A stretch of DNA of 64,000 bases from Georgenia sp. SYP-B2076 (GCF_003991205.1 NZ_RXOZ01000010.1:1-64000); one strand, 5' to 3'. Counted from the stretch's first letter, positions 51,271 through 61,600 are shown. Numbers and translations: made by a program. The notes: generated by a model from the sequence alone, not told the origin.

Positions 51271-51397
51271 GGCCGCCGCCGCCAGACGGCGGAGGCGCGC
51301 AGAGCCACGTGCATGACCATCCCCCGTCTCGGTGCGCCGGAAGCGGTCCGCCCGGCTGGAAGAGACGGTAGGCAGCGCTGGTGTCCAGCGGGCGGGC

Positions 51398-51419
51398 AGA
51401 AGATGAACACCAGGTGAAC
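51398..51419 (-). promoter_or_regulatory. PHO box upstream of pstS1
   Basis: Two adjoining 11-bp direct repeats on the minus strand, GTTCACCTGGT (51419-51409) and GTTCATCTTCT (51408-51398), match the actinomycete PhoP-binding direct-repeat unit. They lie about 80 bp before the pstS1 start region. The 398-bp gap 51271-51668 also holds the pstS2 terminator. Confidence 0.7.
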
Positions 51420-51562
51420 TACCCCTGTCATGTCCCTCACAGGCGCTGGAAACAGCCGGCATCGCGGGTTGGCCCTCACTCCGAGAAGAGCCTGCCGCGA
51501 GCGCGAGGGCCGGGCAGGCAGGTGCTTGTGCGTCGGGAGTGAAGATACGGGATGAGGCGATG

Positions 51563-51613
51563 GATGAGTGACCGGTGGGCCGCCCCGTCGGGGCGGCCCA
51601 CCAGTCACTCATC
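51563..51613 (-). terminator. Strong terminator hairpin after pstS2
   Basis: A 24-bp inverted repeat with one mismatch (51563-51586 with 51590-51613) and a three-base loop, about 55 bp beyond the pstS2 stop. It separates the two pstS genes. Confidence 0.85.
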
Positions 51614-51668
51614 AGGTTCAGTCAGACCGGGCTCGATCGCACGGCGCGACCGGGCCGGTTCGACCGGG

Positions 51669-52808
51669 TCAGGCGGCCGAGATCTTCTCGATGGCGGCGT
51701 CGACCTGCCCGCGCAGCGTGTCCGAGATCGGGGCGGAGCCGGCGACGCTCGGGTCGGCGGCGCGCTCCTGGCCCTCGGGGCTGGCGATGTAGCTGAGCAG
51801 GGCCTTGACGTTCGCGGCGTCCTGGTCGCTGTCGTAGGTGGAGCAGGCGATCGAGTAGGACACGAGGACGATCGGGTAGGTGCCCGACTCCTGGGTGTCG
51901 CGGGCCAGGTCGATCGTCAGGCGCAGGTCGGTGGCGTCCTCGGTGGCCGGGGAGGCGTCCACGACGGCGGCGGCGGCCTCGGCGGAGAACGGCACGAACT
52001 CCTCGCCCACCTTGACGGCCACGGTCCCGAACCCGTCGGGCACCTGGGAGGCGTCGAGGTAGGCGATGCCACCCTCGGCGCCCTCGAGCGTGGAGACGAC
52101 GCCGGAGGTGCCGTTGCCGGACTGCGTGCCCTGGACCGGCCAGTCCTCGACCGCACCGTGGGTCCACGCGCCGCCGGAGGCCGCGTCGAGGTACTCGGTG
52201 AAGTTCTCGGTGGTGCCCGAGGAGTCGGAGCGGTTGATCGGGATGATGGCCGTGTCGGGCAGCTCGACGCCCTCGTTGGTCGCGGCGATCGCCGGGTCGT
52301 TCCAGGTCTTGATCTCGCCGGCGAAGATCTTGGCGAGGGTCGCGGGGTCGAGGTTGATGTGCTCGGCGTCGAGGCCGGGCAGGTTGTAGGAGACGGCGAT
52401 CGGCGAGATGTACAGCGGCAGCTCGAGCGCCTCGCCGCCGAAGCAACGCTCCTTGGCCGCGGTGACCTCCTCCGGCTTGAGCGCGGCGTCGGAGCCCACG
52501 AAGAGCGCCGAGCCGTTGAGGAACATCTCGCGGCCGGTGCCGGACCCGGTCGGGTCGTAGGAGACCTGCACGTCGGGGTTGGCCTCGGTGAAGCCGGCCA
52601 TCCAGCCGTTCATGGCCTTCTCCTGGGACGTCGCGCCGGCGCCGGGGAGGGTGCCGGAGAGCGCCGCAGCGGTCTCGCCACCCGCGGAGCTGCCGGCGGC
52701 GGACGCGCCGTCGTCGGACGAGCTGCTGCATGCCGCGAGCGTGATCGCGAGGGCGCTGATCGTGGCGACTCCCGCCAGACGGCGGCTACCTGCAAGCTTC
52801 ACTGTCAT
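51669..52808 (-). CDS. pstS: Phosphate-binding protein PstS, copy 2
   Basis: A 379-residue lipoprotein: basic MTVKLAGSRRLAG, helix, lipobox ITLAACSSSS, then a Ser/Ala linker and the PstS domain (GTLPGAGATSQEKAMNGW, VSYDPTGSGTGREMF, INRSDSSGTTENFTEYL). The two PstS proteins are about equally long after the signal and very similar, pointing to tandem duplication. ATG 52808 has AGAGGA before it. Two PHO boxes upstream. Confidence 0.95.
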   Translation of the reverse strand: MTVKLAGSRRLAGVATISALAITLAACSSSSDDGASAAGSSAGGETAAALSGTLPGAGATSQEKAMNGWMAGFTEANPDVQVSYDPTGSGTGREMFLNGSALFVGSDAALKPEEVTAAKERCFGGEALELPLYISPIAVSYNLPGLDAEHINLDPATLAKIFAGEIKTWNDPAIAATNEGVELPDTAIIPINRSDSSGTTENFTEYLDAASGGAWTHGAVEDWPVQGTQSGNGTSGVVSTLEGAEGGIAYLDASQVPDGFGTVAVKVGEEFVPFSAEAAAAVVDASPATEDATDLRLTIDLARDTQESGTYPIVLVSYSIACSTYDSDQDAANVKALLSYIASPEGQERAADPSVAGSAPISDTLRGQVDAAIEKISAA

Positions 52809-52890
52809 TCCATCCTCTGTGTCGGTGGGGCGGCGTTGGAGGGGCCGACCAGAGGTGACGTTAGGCACCGCGGGTGTCTGCCTGGCGCTC

Positions 52891-52912
52891 AGGCGGTGAA
52901 CAACGGGTGAAC
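52891..52912 (-). promoter_or_regulatory. PHO box upstream of pstS2
   Basis: Two adjoining 11-bp direct repeats on the minus strand, GTTCACCCGTT (52912-52902) and GTTCACCGCCT (52901-52891), an excellent match to the PhoP-binding unit of actinomycetes, about 85 bp before the start codon. Confidence 0.8.
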
Positions 52913-52974
52913 TCGGGCTGACGGGTGCGTCACAGTTTCGCAACCGGGTCAGGTCGTGGCGCCCCGCAGCCGCG

Positions 52975-53967
52975 TCAGACCGTGGCCCGGTGCTTCTCCA
53001 GCGCGACGACGACACTCGCGCGGCGCGGCCGCTGGGCCACGTGGACGACCAGCATCTCCGCCGTCTTGAGCCAGGGGTCGGACTCGGGCACCTGCTTCAT
53101 GATGCGGTGCGGTGTCCGCCCCGCGATCTCCTCGACCACCGTGGGCAGCACGGGCCGGTGCGTGCACACGGCCACGGTGGTGGCGTTGCGGCGGGTCAGC
53201 TCGCGGCGCACGAGCTCGCGCACGGGCCCGGGCTTCTTCTCGTGCGCGGCCTCCGTCAGCTCGGGCCGGAGCTCCGCCCCGATGCCGGTCGCCTCCAGGT
53301 AGGGGCGCACGGTCGCGGCGCACCGCTCCCACGGCGAGGTGATGACCTCCTCGACGCCGTAGGCGCCCAGCAGCGGCACCAGGCGCTCCGCCTGGGCGCT
53401 CCCCACCGGGGTCAGCGGGCGCGTCGCCTCGCCGTCCGGCCACGCCGAGCGCTTCTTGGCCCGGGCGTGCCGGACCACGACCATCGTCCAGGTGCGCAGC
53501 CGCTCGTCCTTCCACTGGTCCTCGAGCATCCCGAGCGGCTCACGGTCGTGGGGGTAGGTCAGCATCCTCGCCGCCCTGGCGACGCTGACCCAGCGCACGT
53601 CGTCGATCTCCGTGGAGGGGGCCGGGCTGACGGCGGACCGGCAGTGGACGCTCTGCGCGTCCGGGTGCACCTCCTGCGCGGCCCAGTAGTACGCGACCTT
53701 CCGGCGCCCGTCCCTCAGGGGGTACCGGACCGTGCGCAGCGGCTGGCCCAGCGCCACGTGGACACCGGTCTCCTCGGCCACCTCGCGCACGGCGCACGCG
53801 ATCACGCTCTCGCCGTCCTCGAGCTTGCCCTTCGGCCAGCTCCAGTCGTCGTAGCGCGGGCGGTGGACCAGGAGCACCTCGAGGTGGCGGCCCCGCACGC
53901 GCCAGACGAGCGCCCCGGCCGCCTCGACCGTGCGCGTCTCGACCAGGGTGTCGGTGTCGGCGCTCAC
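52975..53967 (-). CDS. mutT1: NUDIX hydrolase fused to histidine phosphatase (MutT1-like)
   Basis: A 330-residue protein. The N-terminal NUDIX domain has the box GKLEDGESV...REVAEETGV with ideal spacing; the C-terminal half is a histidine phosphatase ([38 protein letters not shown]). The same fusion, M. tuberculosis MutT1, hydrolyses 8-oxo-(d)GTP and diadenosine polyphosphates. GTG 53967 overlaps the ppk stop (GTGA), so it is co-expressed with polyphosphate kinase, perhaps under phosphate control. Confidence 0.9.
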   Translation of the reverse strand: MSADTDTLVETRTVEAAGALVWRVRGRHLEVLLVHRPRYDDWSWPKGKLEDGESVIACAVREVAEETGVHVALGQPLRTVRYPLRDGRRKVAYYWAAQEVHPDAQSVHCRSAVSPAPSTEIDDVRWVSVARAARMLTYPHDREPLGMLEDQWKDERLRTWTMVVVRHARAKKRSAWPDGEATRPLTPVGSAQAERLVPLLGAYGVEEVITSPWERCAATVRPYLEATGIGAELRPELTEAAHEKKPGPVRELVRRELTRRNATTVAVCTHRPVLPTVVEEIAGRTPHRIMKQVPESDPWLKTAEMLVVHVAQRPRRASVVVALEKHRATV

Positions 53968-56405
53968 CGGCTGCCGGCCACGCGTCGTCGCGCCCGCGCC
54001 ATGAGCATCTCCTGGATGTCGTCGAGGCGCCGCCCGTCCGCCGCCAGGTAGCGTCGGTGCCAGCCGTCGAGCTCGAGGTGCCAGGAGGAGGTCGTTTCCG
54101 CGACCGAGACGTCGAGGAGCCCCACGAGGAAGTCGATCTGCGACTGGTCGGAGATCCGGATGAGCGCTTCCACGCGCCGGTCGAGGTTGCGGTGCATGAG
54201 GTCCGCCGAGCCGATCCACACCTCGGGGTCGCCGCCGTTCGCGAAGGCGAAGACCCGGGCGTGCTCGAGGAAACGACCGAGGATGGACCGGACGCGGATG
54301 TTCTCGCTGAGTCCGGGCACCCCGGCGCGCAGCGCGCAGATGCCCCGGACGATGACGTCGACGTGCACGCCGGCCTGGCTGGCGCGGTACAGCGCGTCGA
54401 TGACGGCCTCGTCGACGATGGAGTTGACCTTGATCTTCACCCAGGCGGGCTTGCCGGCCCTCTTGAGGTCGATCTCGCGCTCGATGCGCTCGATCAGCCC
54501 GGGGCGGACCGAGCGCGGCGCCACGAGCAGGCGGTGGAACCGGGTGCGCGGCGCGTAGCCGGAGAGCTGGTTGAACAGGCGGGTGAGGTCCTGGCCGACG
54601 TCGCGGTCGCAGGTCAGCAGACCGAAGTCCTCGTAGCCGCGGGCGGTCTTGGGGTGGTAGTTGCCGGTCCCCACGTGGCAGTAGCGCCGCAGGCCGTCCG
54701 CCTCCTGGCGCACCACCAGGCAGAGCTTGGCGTGGGTCTTGAGGCCGACGATCCCGTAGACGACGTGCACGCCCGCCTGCTCGAGCTTGCGGGCCCAGGA
54801 GATGTTGGCCTGCTCGTCGAAGCGGGCCTTGATCTCGACGATCGCGAGGACCTGCTTGCCGGCCTCGGCGGCGTCGATGAGGGCGTCCACGATCGGGGAG
54901 TCGCCGGAGGTGCGGTACAGCGTCTGCTTGATGGCGAGCACCCTCGGGTCGGCCGCCGCCTGGGCGATGAACTGCTGCACCGACGTGGAGAAGGAGTCGT
55001 AGGGGTGGTGCAGGAGGATGTCCTGCTCCCGGATGGCGGCGAAGAAGTCCGTGGGGTTGGCCGACTCCACCTCGGCGAGCCCCTGGGCGGTGACGGGGAC
55101 GAACTTGGGGTACTTCAGGGCCGGACGGTCCAGGTCGTGGATGACGTTGAGGCCGGTGAGGTCGAGCGGCGCCGGCAGGTGGAAGACGTCGGTGTCCTCG
55201 ACCCCGAGCTCGCGCTTGAGCAGGTCGAGCACGTGCGCGCTGATCCCCTCGGCGACCTCCAGGCGCACGGCCGGCCCGAAGCGCCGCCGGACGAGCTCCT
55301 TCTCCAGCGCCTTGAGGAGGTTCTCGGCGTCGTCCTCCTCCACCTCCACGTCCTCGTTGCGGGTGACGCGGAAGGTGTGGTTCTCGATGATCTCCATGCC
55401 TGGGAACAGGGCGTCGAGGTGGTGGGCGATGACCTCCTCGAGGGGCACGTAGGAGGTCCGGCCGCCGGCGTCGGCGGGGACGTCCTCGGGCCGGTACGGG
55501 CGCCCCTCGGAGTCCACGGCGATGAACCGGGGCAGCAGCGGCGGCACCTTCACCCGGGCGAAGTGCTCCTTGCCGGTGCCGGGGTTGCGCACCAGCACGG
55601 CGAGGTTGAGGGACAGGCCCGAGATGTACGGGAAGGGATGGGCCGGGTCCACGGCGAGGGGGGTGAGCACGGGGAAGATCTGCTTGCGGAAGAACTTGTG
55701 GAGCCGGTCGCGCTCGCTGTCGTTGAGGTCGTCCCAGTGCAGCAGGTCGATGCCCACCTCGGCGAGCTTGGGCTGGACGTCGCGGGAGAAGACGGCGGCG
55801 TGACGCGCGGTGAGCTCCTTGGCCCGGTGGCTGATGGCGTCGAGCACCTGCCGGGGGGACAGCCCCGAGGCGGCCGGGACCGCCATGCCGGTGGCGATGC
55901 GCCGCTTGAGCCCGGCGACGCGGACCATGTAGAACTCGTCGAGGTTGGAGGCGAAGATCGCGAGGAACCAGGCCCGTTCGAGGATGGGCACGTCCTGGTC
56001 CTCGGCCTGCTCGAGCACCCGCTCGTTGAACGCGAGCCAGCTGAGCTCGCGGTCCGCGAACCGGCCCTCGGGGAGCTCGGCCTCGTCAAGAGGCAGGTTC
56101 TCCTCCCGCGCCTCGGCCTCGGCCGCCTCGACCTGGCGGGTCAGGGACGCGGAGGACGTGGAGACGCCGCCGAGCGTGCGCGCCATCGCGCGGGCCTGGG
56201 CGGCGAGCTCGTCCTCGGTGTCGTCCTCGAGCAGGTCGTCGAGCTCGTCCTGGTCGACGCCCGCCTCGCCGTAGGGCGCGGGATCGTCGGTGTGGTCGAG
56301 CTCGACGGCGGTGCCAGGCCGCGACCCGCCCGTGGGCTCCTCCAGGACGCCGTCGACCGGCACACCCCTCGCCGTCGTCCCCTCAGAGCTGTTCATGGAA
56401 TCCAT
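53964..56405 (-). CDS. ppk1: Polyphosphate kinase (PPK1)
   Basis: An 813-residue enzyme making polyphosphate from ATP. The N, head and two C domains are visible: [19 protein letters not shown], then [26 protein letters not shown], the phospho-His in [14 protein letters not shown] and [13 protein letters not shown]. About 110 N-terminal residues are acidic and disordered, as in actinobacterial PPK1. ATG 56405 (MDSMNSS) or ATG 56396 are both possible. Confidence 0.95.
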   Translation of the reverse strand: MDSMNSSEGTTARGVPVDGVLEEPTGGSRPGTAVELDHTDDPAPYGEAGVDQDELDDLLEDDTEDELAAQARAMARTLGGVSTSSASLTRQVEAAEAEAREENLPLDEAELPEGRFADRELSWLAFNERVLEQAEDQDVPILERAWFLAIFASNLDEFYMVRVAGLKRRIATGMAVPAASGLSPRQVLDAISHRAKELTARHAAVFSRDVQPKLAEVGIDLLHWDDLNDSERDRLHKFFRKQIFPVLTPLAVDPAHPFPYISGLSLNLAVLVRNPGTGKEHFARVKVPPLLPRFIAVDSEGRPYRPEDVPADAGGRTSYVPLEEVIAHHLDALFPGMEIIENHTFRVTRNEDVEVEEDDAENLLKALEKELVRRRFGPAVRLEVAEGISAHVLDLLKRELGVEDTDVFHLPAPLDLTGLNVIHDLDRPALKYPKFVPVTAQGLAEVESANPTDFFAAIREQDILLHHPYDSFSTSVQQFIAQAAADPRVLAIKQTLYRTSGDSPIVDALIDAAEAGKQVLAIVEIKARFDEQANISWARKLEQAGVHVVYGIVGLKTHAKLCLVVRQEADGLRRYCHVGTGNYHPKTARGYEDFGLLTCDRDVGQDLTRLFNQLSGYAPRTRFHRLLVAPRSVRPGLIERIEREIDLKRAGKPAWVKIKVNSIVDEAVIDALYRASQAGVHVDVIVRGICALRAGVPGLSENIRVRSILGRFLEHARVFAFANGGDPEVWIGSADLMHRNLDRRVEALIRISDQSQIDFLVGLLDVSVAETTSSWHLELDGWHRRYLAADGRRLDDIQEMLMARARRRVAGSR

Positions 56406-56413
56406 AGTGGCAC

Positions 56414-56435
56414 CTGAAGATGACCGGCGGGTGAC
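56414..56435 (-). promoter_or_regulatory. PHO box upstream of ppk1
   Basis: GTCACCCGCCG (56435-56425) and GTCATCTTCAG (56424-56414) are adjoining 11-mers that align with the pstS PHO boxes, missing the second T. The site is only 9-18 bp before the possible start codons, so the transcript would be very short-leadered or PhoP would act close to the promoter. Confidence 0.5.
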
Positions 56436-56473
56436 GCCCTCGTCGGGCTGGTCCTGCCGGGAGCGGGGCCATG

Positions 56474-57532
56474 TCATCGGTACTGGACGTCGATGCTGAC
56501 GCACCGGAATCCCTCCTTCTGGTAGGTCCGCAGCGCCGCGGCGTTGTCGCCCTCGACGTAGAGGGTGGCGCTGCGCAGGCCGCGGCGCGCGAGCTCGGTC
56601 ATCGCGCGGTGCGTGAGCATCCCGCCCAGCCCGCGGCCCTGCGCGTCGGGGTCGACGCCGAGCGCGTAGATCTCCCCCGACGCCTCGCCAGGCAGCACCT
56701 TGACCCACATGGAGGCGATCGGGGCGGACCCCGGCCCGTCCGCGGGGAACGCCAGCCACAGCAGCGCGGGGTCGAACCAGTCCTCCGCCTCGCGGGCCCG
56801 CAGGTCGGCGACGCTCATGCGGCCCTGCTCGGGGTGGTGGGCGAAGGCGCGGGCGTTGAGCGCGACCCAGGCCTCCTCGTCGCGGCCGACCTGGAAGGGG
56901 CGCACGGTGACGCCGGGATGGCCGGGCGTCGTCGCCGCGGCGAGCGGCCCGAGCGGGGCCGCCATCTGCAGGAGCTCGCGGACCACCCGCATGCCGGCGG
57001 CGGCCGCGAGCGCCTGGGCGCCGGGGAGGTTGCCGTGTGCCCACACGGACACCCCCGGGGAGGCGGCGCGGACGGCGTCGAGCAGCTCGCGCCCCACCCC
57101 GCGGCGGCGGCGGGCGGGGTGGACCGCGAGCTCGGCGCTCGCGCCCGTCCCGTCCGGGCCGCCATCGGCCGCGCGGTCCCCGTGCCGGCCGCCGTCGGCG
57201 GCGCCGTCCCCCTGGTCCCCCGGCGTGCCCGCTACGCCCTGCTCGCCCGACGCCGCGCCCTGGTCCGCGGGCGCGCCCTGGTCCGAGGTCGTGCCCGGGT
57301 CGAGCTGCGCGTACCCCACCAGCTGGCCGTCGTCGACAGCCAGGAGGTGGAGCACCGGGTGCACCGGGGAGCGCAGCTCGAGCAACGTCTGCTCGGACAG
57401 GGCGGGGACGCCGTCCTCCTCGGCGACCGCCTCGGCGAGCGCCAGGATGTCGCCGGGCGCGACCTCCCGGTCCAGGTCAGCAGCCTTGATGATCACATTG
57501 CCCGCCTTCCGCGCCGCGACCGTCACGGGCAT
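56474..57532 (-). CDS. mshD: Mycothiol synthase (MshD)
   Basis: About 352 residues with two GNAT acetyltransferase domains: a first one with [16 protein letters not shown] and [18 protein letters not shown], and a second with [25 protein letters not shown] and [19 protein letters not shown]. It ends SIDVQYR, the usual MshD end. It acetylates Cys-GlcN-Ins in the last step of mycothiol synthesis. A Gln/Gly/Asp-rich insert (about residues 85-125) lengthens the first domain. Several in-frame ATGs; 57532 chosen. Confidence 0.92.
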   Translation of the reverse strand: MPVTVAARKAGNVIIKAADLDREVAPGDILALAEAVAEEDGVPALSEQTLLELRSPVHPVLHLLAVDDGQLVGYAQLDPGTTSDQGAPADQGAASGEQGVAGTPGDQGDGAADGGRHGDRAADGGPDGTGASAELAVHPARRRRGVGRELLDAVRAASPGVSVWAHGNLPGAQALAAAAGMRVVRELLQMAAPLGPLAAATTPGHPGVTVRPFQVGRDEEAWVALNARAFAHHPEQGRMSVADLRAREAEDWFDPALLWLAFPADGPGSAPIASMWVKVLPGEASGEIYALGVDPDAQGRGLGGMLTHRAMTELARRGLRSATLYVEGDNAAALRTYQKEGFRCVSIDVQYR

Positions 57533-57652
57533 CCCCATTCCACTCGGCATCCGGCGGCCGTGCAATTCCCGCCGCGCAGCACCACGCCCGCCCCCAGCAG
57601 CGCCGTCGAGTGCTACACGGCCGCCCGCGGGGGCCTGCGCCCGCCTCCGCCG

Positions 57653-59623
57653 TCAGCGGTGCGCGGGGAGCATGCGGCGGGCGACGCCCGGCACCCGCGC
57701 CGGTCCGGGCGCGGCGTCGGCGATCCACGGGCCGGTGCCCTCCGAGGGATCGACGATCCCGTCCTCGGCCCACAGGTGCTCCCCCGCCAGGACGGCGCGG
57801 GCCAGCTCCTCGTCCCCGTCGTCGGTGTTCACCCACAGCTCGCGGAAGAGGCGCTCGACCTGAAGCCTGGACCGCCGGCAGCACGCGTCGGCCAGCCGCT
57901 GCGCCGCACGGCCCGTCTCGGGGTCGTCCTCGAGCTGCATCTGGGCCCGCACGCACACGGCGGACATGGCGAACAGCTCGGCGCCGATGTCCACCACCCG
58001 CCCGAGGAAGCCCTGCTTCTTCTCCAGGCCGCCCTGCCAGCGGCCCATCCCGTAGAAGGTCGCGCGGGCGAGGCGCCGGGAGCTGCGCTCGACGAAGCGC
58101 AGGTGCGTGGCGAGGGGGCCGTACCGCCCGTATGCGGTGGGGACCTGCCCCGCGCCGGCCAGCAGGGGCGGGAACCAGGTGGCGTAGAAGGCTCCCGCCC
58201 GCGCGGCGGCTCGCGCCTTGCCGGCAAGGGGGACGTCGGCGTCGATGAGGTCGCCGGCCACGGCGAGGTGGGCGTCCACGGCCTCCCGGGCGATGAGCAG
58301 GTGCATGATCTCGGTGGAACCCTCGAAGATCCGGTTGATGCGCAGGTCGCGGAGCACCTGCTCGGCGGGCACGGCCCGCTCGCCCCGGGCGGCGAGGGAG
58401 TCGGCCGTCTCGTACCCGCGGCCCCCGCGGACCTGGACCAGCTCGTCGGCGACCCTCCAGGCCATCTCCGAGGTGAAGAGCTTGGCCAGGGCGGCCTCGA
58501 TGCGGATGTCCGTTCGGCCCGCGTCGGCAAGATGGCTCGCGAGCTCGAGGACCGCCTCCTGGGCGTACGTGGCGGTGGCCATGAAGGCGATCTTGTGGGC
58601 GACGGCGGCGTGCTCGCCCACCGGCCGGCCCCACTGCACGCGCTCGCGCGACCACTCCCGGGCCAGCTTGAGGGACCACTTGCTCGCCCCGACGCACAGG
58701 GCGGGGATCGACAGGCGGCCGGTGTTGAGCGTGGTCAGCGCGATCTTCAGGCCCATCCCCTCGCGGCCGAGGACGCCGGTGGCCGGCACCCGCACCTGGT
58801 GGAACCGGGTGACGCCGTTCTCCAGGCCGCGCAGCCCCATGAAGGCGTTGCGGCGCTCGACCGTGATCCCCGGCGCGTCGGCCTCGACCACGAACGCGGT
58901 GATGCCGCCGCGGTGCCCCTCGGACGCCGGCACCCGCGCCATCACGACGAGCAGCTCGGCGACCACCCCGTTGGTCGACCACAGCTTCACGCCGTCGAGC
59001 AGGTAGTCCCCCTCCGGCGTCGGGGTGGCGGAGGTGCGCAGCCGGGCCGGGTCTGAGCCGACGTCGGGCTCGGTGAGCAGGAACGCGGAGATGGCCCCCG
59101 CCGCGCAGCGCGGCAGGAAGGCCTGCTTCTGGGCGGCGGACCCGAACTGCTTGACGGGCTCGGGCACCCCGATGGACTGGTGGGCGGAGATGAGCGCGCC
59201 AATGCTGGGGCTGCTGCTGCCGAGGAGCATTAGGGCGCGGTTGTAGTGGACCTGCCCCAGGCCCAGCCCGCCGTACTCGCGTGGGATCTTGATGCCGAAG
59301 GTGCCCAGCCGGGCCAGCCCGGCGATCACCTCGTCGGGGATGCGCGCCTCGCGCTCGATGGCCCGGCCGTCGACGTGCTCGCGCAGGTAGGCGGCGAGAG
59401 CGTCGAGATACGCCCGGCCGCGCGCGTCGAGGGCGGGCTCGGGTCGTGGGTGCGGGGCGATGAGGTCGAGCCGGAACCGGCCCAGGTAGAGCTCCTTGGC
59501 GAAGGAGGGCTGGGTCCACTCGCTCTGCCTGGCCTGCTCGGCCACCTCCCGGGCGTCTCGCTCGGTGACCTCGCCCGCCCCCACGGTGCCCTGCACGCCG
59601 TCCGCGTCGACCTGTGTCGCCAT
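57653..59623 (-). CDS. Acyl-CoA dehydrogenase family protein, large form
   Basis: A 656-residue flavoprotein. The ACAD core has FGIKIPREYGGLGLGQVHYN, SAFLLTEPDVGSDPARL, KLWSTNGVVAELLVVMAR and the catalytic Glu in RIFEGSTEIMHLLIARE. About 150 C-terminal residues beyond the core (LRFVERSSRRLARATFYGMGRWQGGLEKKQGFLGR onward) form a helical extension as in VLCAD/FadE-type enzymes. It probably oxidises long or bulky acyl-CoAs. ATG 59623. No electron-transfer partners nearby. Confidence 0.92.
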   Translation of the reverse strand: MATQVDADGVQGTVGAGEVTERDAREVAEQARQSEWTQPSFAKELYLGRFRLDLIAPHPRPEPALDARGRAYLDALAAYLREHVDGRAIEREARIPDEVIAGLARLGTFGIKIPREYGGLGLGQVHYNRALMLLGSSSPSIGALISAHQSIGVPEPVKQFGSAAQKQAFLPRCAAGAISAFLLTEPDVGSDPARLRTSATPTPEGDYLLDGVKLWSTNGVVAELLVVMARVPASEGHRGGITAFVVEADAPGITVERRNAFMGLRGLENGVTRFHQVRVPATGVLGREGMGLKIALTTLNTGRLSIPALCVGASKWSLKLAREWSRERVQWGRPVGEHAAVAHKIAFMATATYAQEAVLELASHLADAGRTDIRIEAALAKLFTSEMAWRVADELVQVRGGRGYETADSLAARGERAVPAEQVLRDLRINRIFEGSTEIMHLLIAREAVDAHLAVAGDLIDADVPLAGKARAAARAGAFYATWFPPLLAGAGQVPTAYGRYGPLATHLRFVERSSRRLARATFYGMGRWQGGLEKKQGFLGRVVDIGAELFAMSAVCVRAQMQLEDDPETGRAAQRLADACCRRSRLQVERLFRELWVNTDDGDEELARAVLAGEHLWAEDGIVDPSEGTGPWIADAAPGPARVPGVARRMLPAHR

Positions 59624-59733
59624 CGAACCCACCCCGCCCTCGTTGCCGGTACCGCCAGTATCACCTATCCGGGCGCGGCCGGGAAGGGCTGGGGAGGGAC
59701 GACGGCGGACGGCCGAGCAGCGGGCGGCGGGCT

Positions 59734-60372
59734 TTAGTCCAGCCGGCCCGAGCGGTACAGGACCGCCGCCTCCTCCAGCTCCTCCGCGGTCGTCAGCAGC
59801 GCGCCGGCGCGGCGGGTGACCTCGAAGGCGAGGTCGTCGTCGTCCTGCTCGATCCAGTCGGCGTGGAGGGCGGAGCCCGTCGCGAGGACGCGGAGGAACG
59901 CGATGGCGCGGTCGAGGGCCACGGCGAGGTCGCCGTCGTAGAGGCCCGAGAGCACCTTGTCGACGACCTCCGTGACGTCGTCGGGCCCGGGCGGGGTGGC
60001 CACGCCGGCGACAGCACCGGCGACCTCCGCCCGCTGCAGGCCGAGCCGGTAACGGCTGGCGACCGTCACCGGGTCGCGGCGCACCCACTCCCGCAGAAGG
60101 TACAGCCGCCAGAGGGTCCCGGGCAGGGTGGTGTTGGGGCTGCGCGACCACAACGTGGCGATCTCGTCGAGCCCCTCACGGTCCACGAGGGTGACGAGGC
60201 GGTGGACGAGGTCTGGGTCGTCGTGGGCGCCGGCGCGGCCGCCGTGCACGAGGGCCTGGGCGGTGGTGTGGGCCACCTCCGAGCGGGTGGCGGGATCCTC
60301 GTCGCCCTCGATGAGCTCGGCCTGCGCGGGGTCGAGCATCGCCGGACGTCGTGGGTGCGGTCGCTCGCTCAT
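59734..60372 (-). CDS. Conserved actinobacterial hypothetical protein
   Basis: A 212-residue soluble, mostly helical acidic protein: RRPAMLDPAQAELIEGDEDPATRSEVAHTTAQALVHGGR, LVDREGLDEIATLWSRSPNTTLPGTLWRLYLLREWVR. Homologues are often labelled DNA-binding proteins without evidence. ATG 60372 has AGGGAGCTGGAC before it. The divergent 360-bp region (60373-60732) before the AlkD-like gene holds no further gene; TAGTGT near 60637 may be its -10. Confidence 0.75.
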   Translation of the reverse strand: MSERPHPRRPAMLDPAQAELIEGDEDPATRSEVAHTTAQALVHGGRAGAHDDPDLVHRLVTLVDREGLDEIATLWSRSPNTTLPGTLWRLYLLREWVRRDPVTVASRYRLGLQRAEVAGAVAGVATPPGPDDVTEVVDKVLSGLYDGDLAVALDRAIAFLRVLATGSALHADWIEQDDDDLAFEVTRRAGALLTTAEELEEAAVLYRSGRLD

Positions 60373-60732
60373 GTGTCCAGCTCCCTCCGCCCCGCCGTGC
60401 GGGGCCGCTCGTGTCAGCCGGCCGGGTGAGCCCGGTCGGGCGGTCTCGGCGGGCCGGCGGCCGCCGACCGTGATTGTCTCGCACCGCGCCGGGCGGTGCA
60501 GCCACGGCGACGCCGCGCCCGCGCCGTCCGGGGCGGCGTCGGGCCCACGCCGTCCGGGTCGACGCCGTTGCCCGCGGGAACGCGTGCGGCCGACGGCGGA
60601 ACGGGCGGGCCGGCCCTGTCGGGGCGTGGCCTCATAGTGTTGGGGTAGGCGCAACGTGCCTTGAGCAGGCATGACACGGGACCGGATGCTCGTGGTCGGC
60701 CGGTACCCCAACGCGATGAACAGGAGGCGGAG

Positions 60733-61419
60733 ATGGCCCAGACAGCAGTGACCGGGGCTTCGGTGGCCGAGGTGATGGCCGAGCTGGCTGAGCTCGAAGA
60801 CCCCAAGATCCGCGAGGTGAACGCCAGGCACGGTGACGACCACGGCGTGAACCTCGGCAAGCTGCGCGCGCTTGCCAAGCGGCTGAAGACCCAGCAGGAG
60901 CTTGCGCGAGAACTATGGGAGACCGAGGACACCGCGGCGCGGCTCGTCGCAATCCTGATCTGCCGCCCGAAGGCGTTCGAGCGCGACGAGCTGGACACCA
61001 TGGTGCGTCAGGCCCGGACCTCCAAGGTGCACGACTGGCTCGTGGGCTACGTGGTCAAGAAGAGCCCGCACGCCGAAGAGCTGCGCGTGGCCTGGTCCGC
61101 CGACCCGGACCCGGCGGTCGCGAGCGCCGGCTGGGCGCTGACCACCGAACGGGTGGCGAGGAAGCCCGAGGGCTTGGACCTTCCAGGACTTCTCGACGTC
61201 ATTGAGGCGGAGATGAAGGAGGCCCCGGACCGCTTGCAGTGGGCGATGAACCACTGCCTGGCCCAGATCGGGATCGAGCACGCCCAGCACCGCGCCCGAG
61301 CGCTCGACATTGGTGAGCGCCTGGAGGTGCTCAAGGACTATCCGACGCCCCCGAACTGCACGTCTCCGTTCGCGCCCATCTGGATCACCGAGATGGTGAG
61401 CCGGCAGCACGACAAGTAA
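60733..61419 (+). CDS. AlkD-like DNA alkylation repair protein (HEAT-like)
   Basis: A 228-residue all-helical protein: NARHGDDHGVNLGKLRALAKRLKTQQELARELWETE, ICRPKAFERDELDTMVRQ, VHDWLVGYVVKKSP, WALTTERVARKPEGLDL. This matches the COG4912 DNA alkylation repair family built of HEAT-like repeats that extrudes N3/N7-alkylated bases. ATG 60733 has AGGAGG eight bases upstream. Alkylated-DNA activity of this subgroup is not established. Confidence 0.85.
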   Translation: MAQTAVTGASVAEVMAELAELEDPKIREVNARHGDDHGVNLGKLRALAKRLKTQQELARELWETEDTAARLVAILICRPKAFERDELDTMVRQARTSKVHDWLVGYVVKKSPHAEELRVAWSADPDPAVASAGWALTTERVARKPEGLDLPGLLDVIEAEMKEAPDRLQWAMNHCLAQIGIEHAQHRARALDIGERLEVLKDYPTPPNCTSPFAPIWITEMVSRQHDK

Positions 61420-61474
61420 GAGGTGTCCGCAGTCGGGCGCACTGATCGGCCACGCGCGGGGCGCCCTGAGTCGG

Positions 61475-61542
61475 CTGGCAAACCTCCGTGGAGGGTTCCG
61501 TCGAGCGCTTCGTGGACTAGCGAGTGGAACCCCCGGGCCTCT
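61475..61542 (+). repeat. Left copy of tRNA-Lys 5' flank (direct repeat)
   Basis: 68 bp nearly identical to 62118-62187, the sequence just before and including the first eight bases of tRNA-Lys (GGGCCTCT). The rest of the tRNA is absent here. The two copies are 643 bp apart. Confidence 0.85.
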
Positions 61543-61600
61543 GGGGCGCCGGTAGTGTCCGGGAGGGCGCATGTGGCTGCCCGGCGAGAATGGGGGACGC

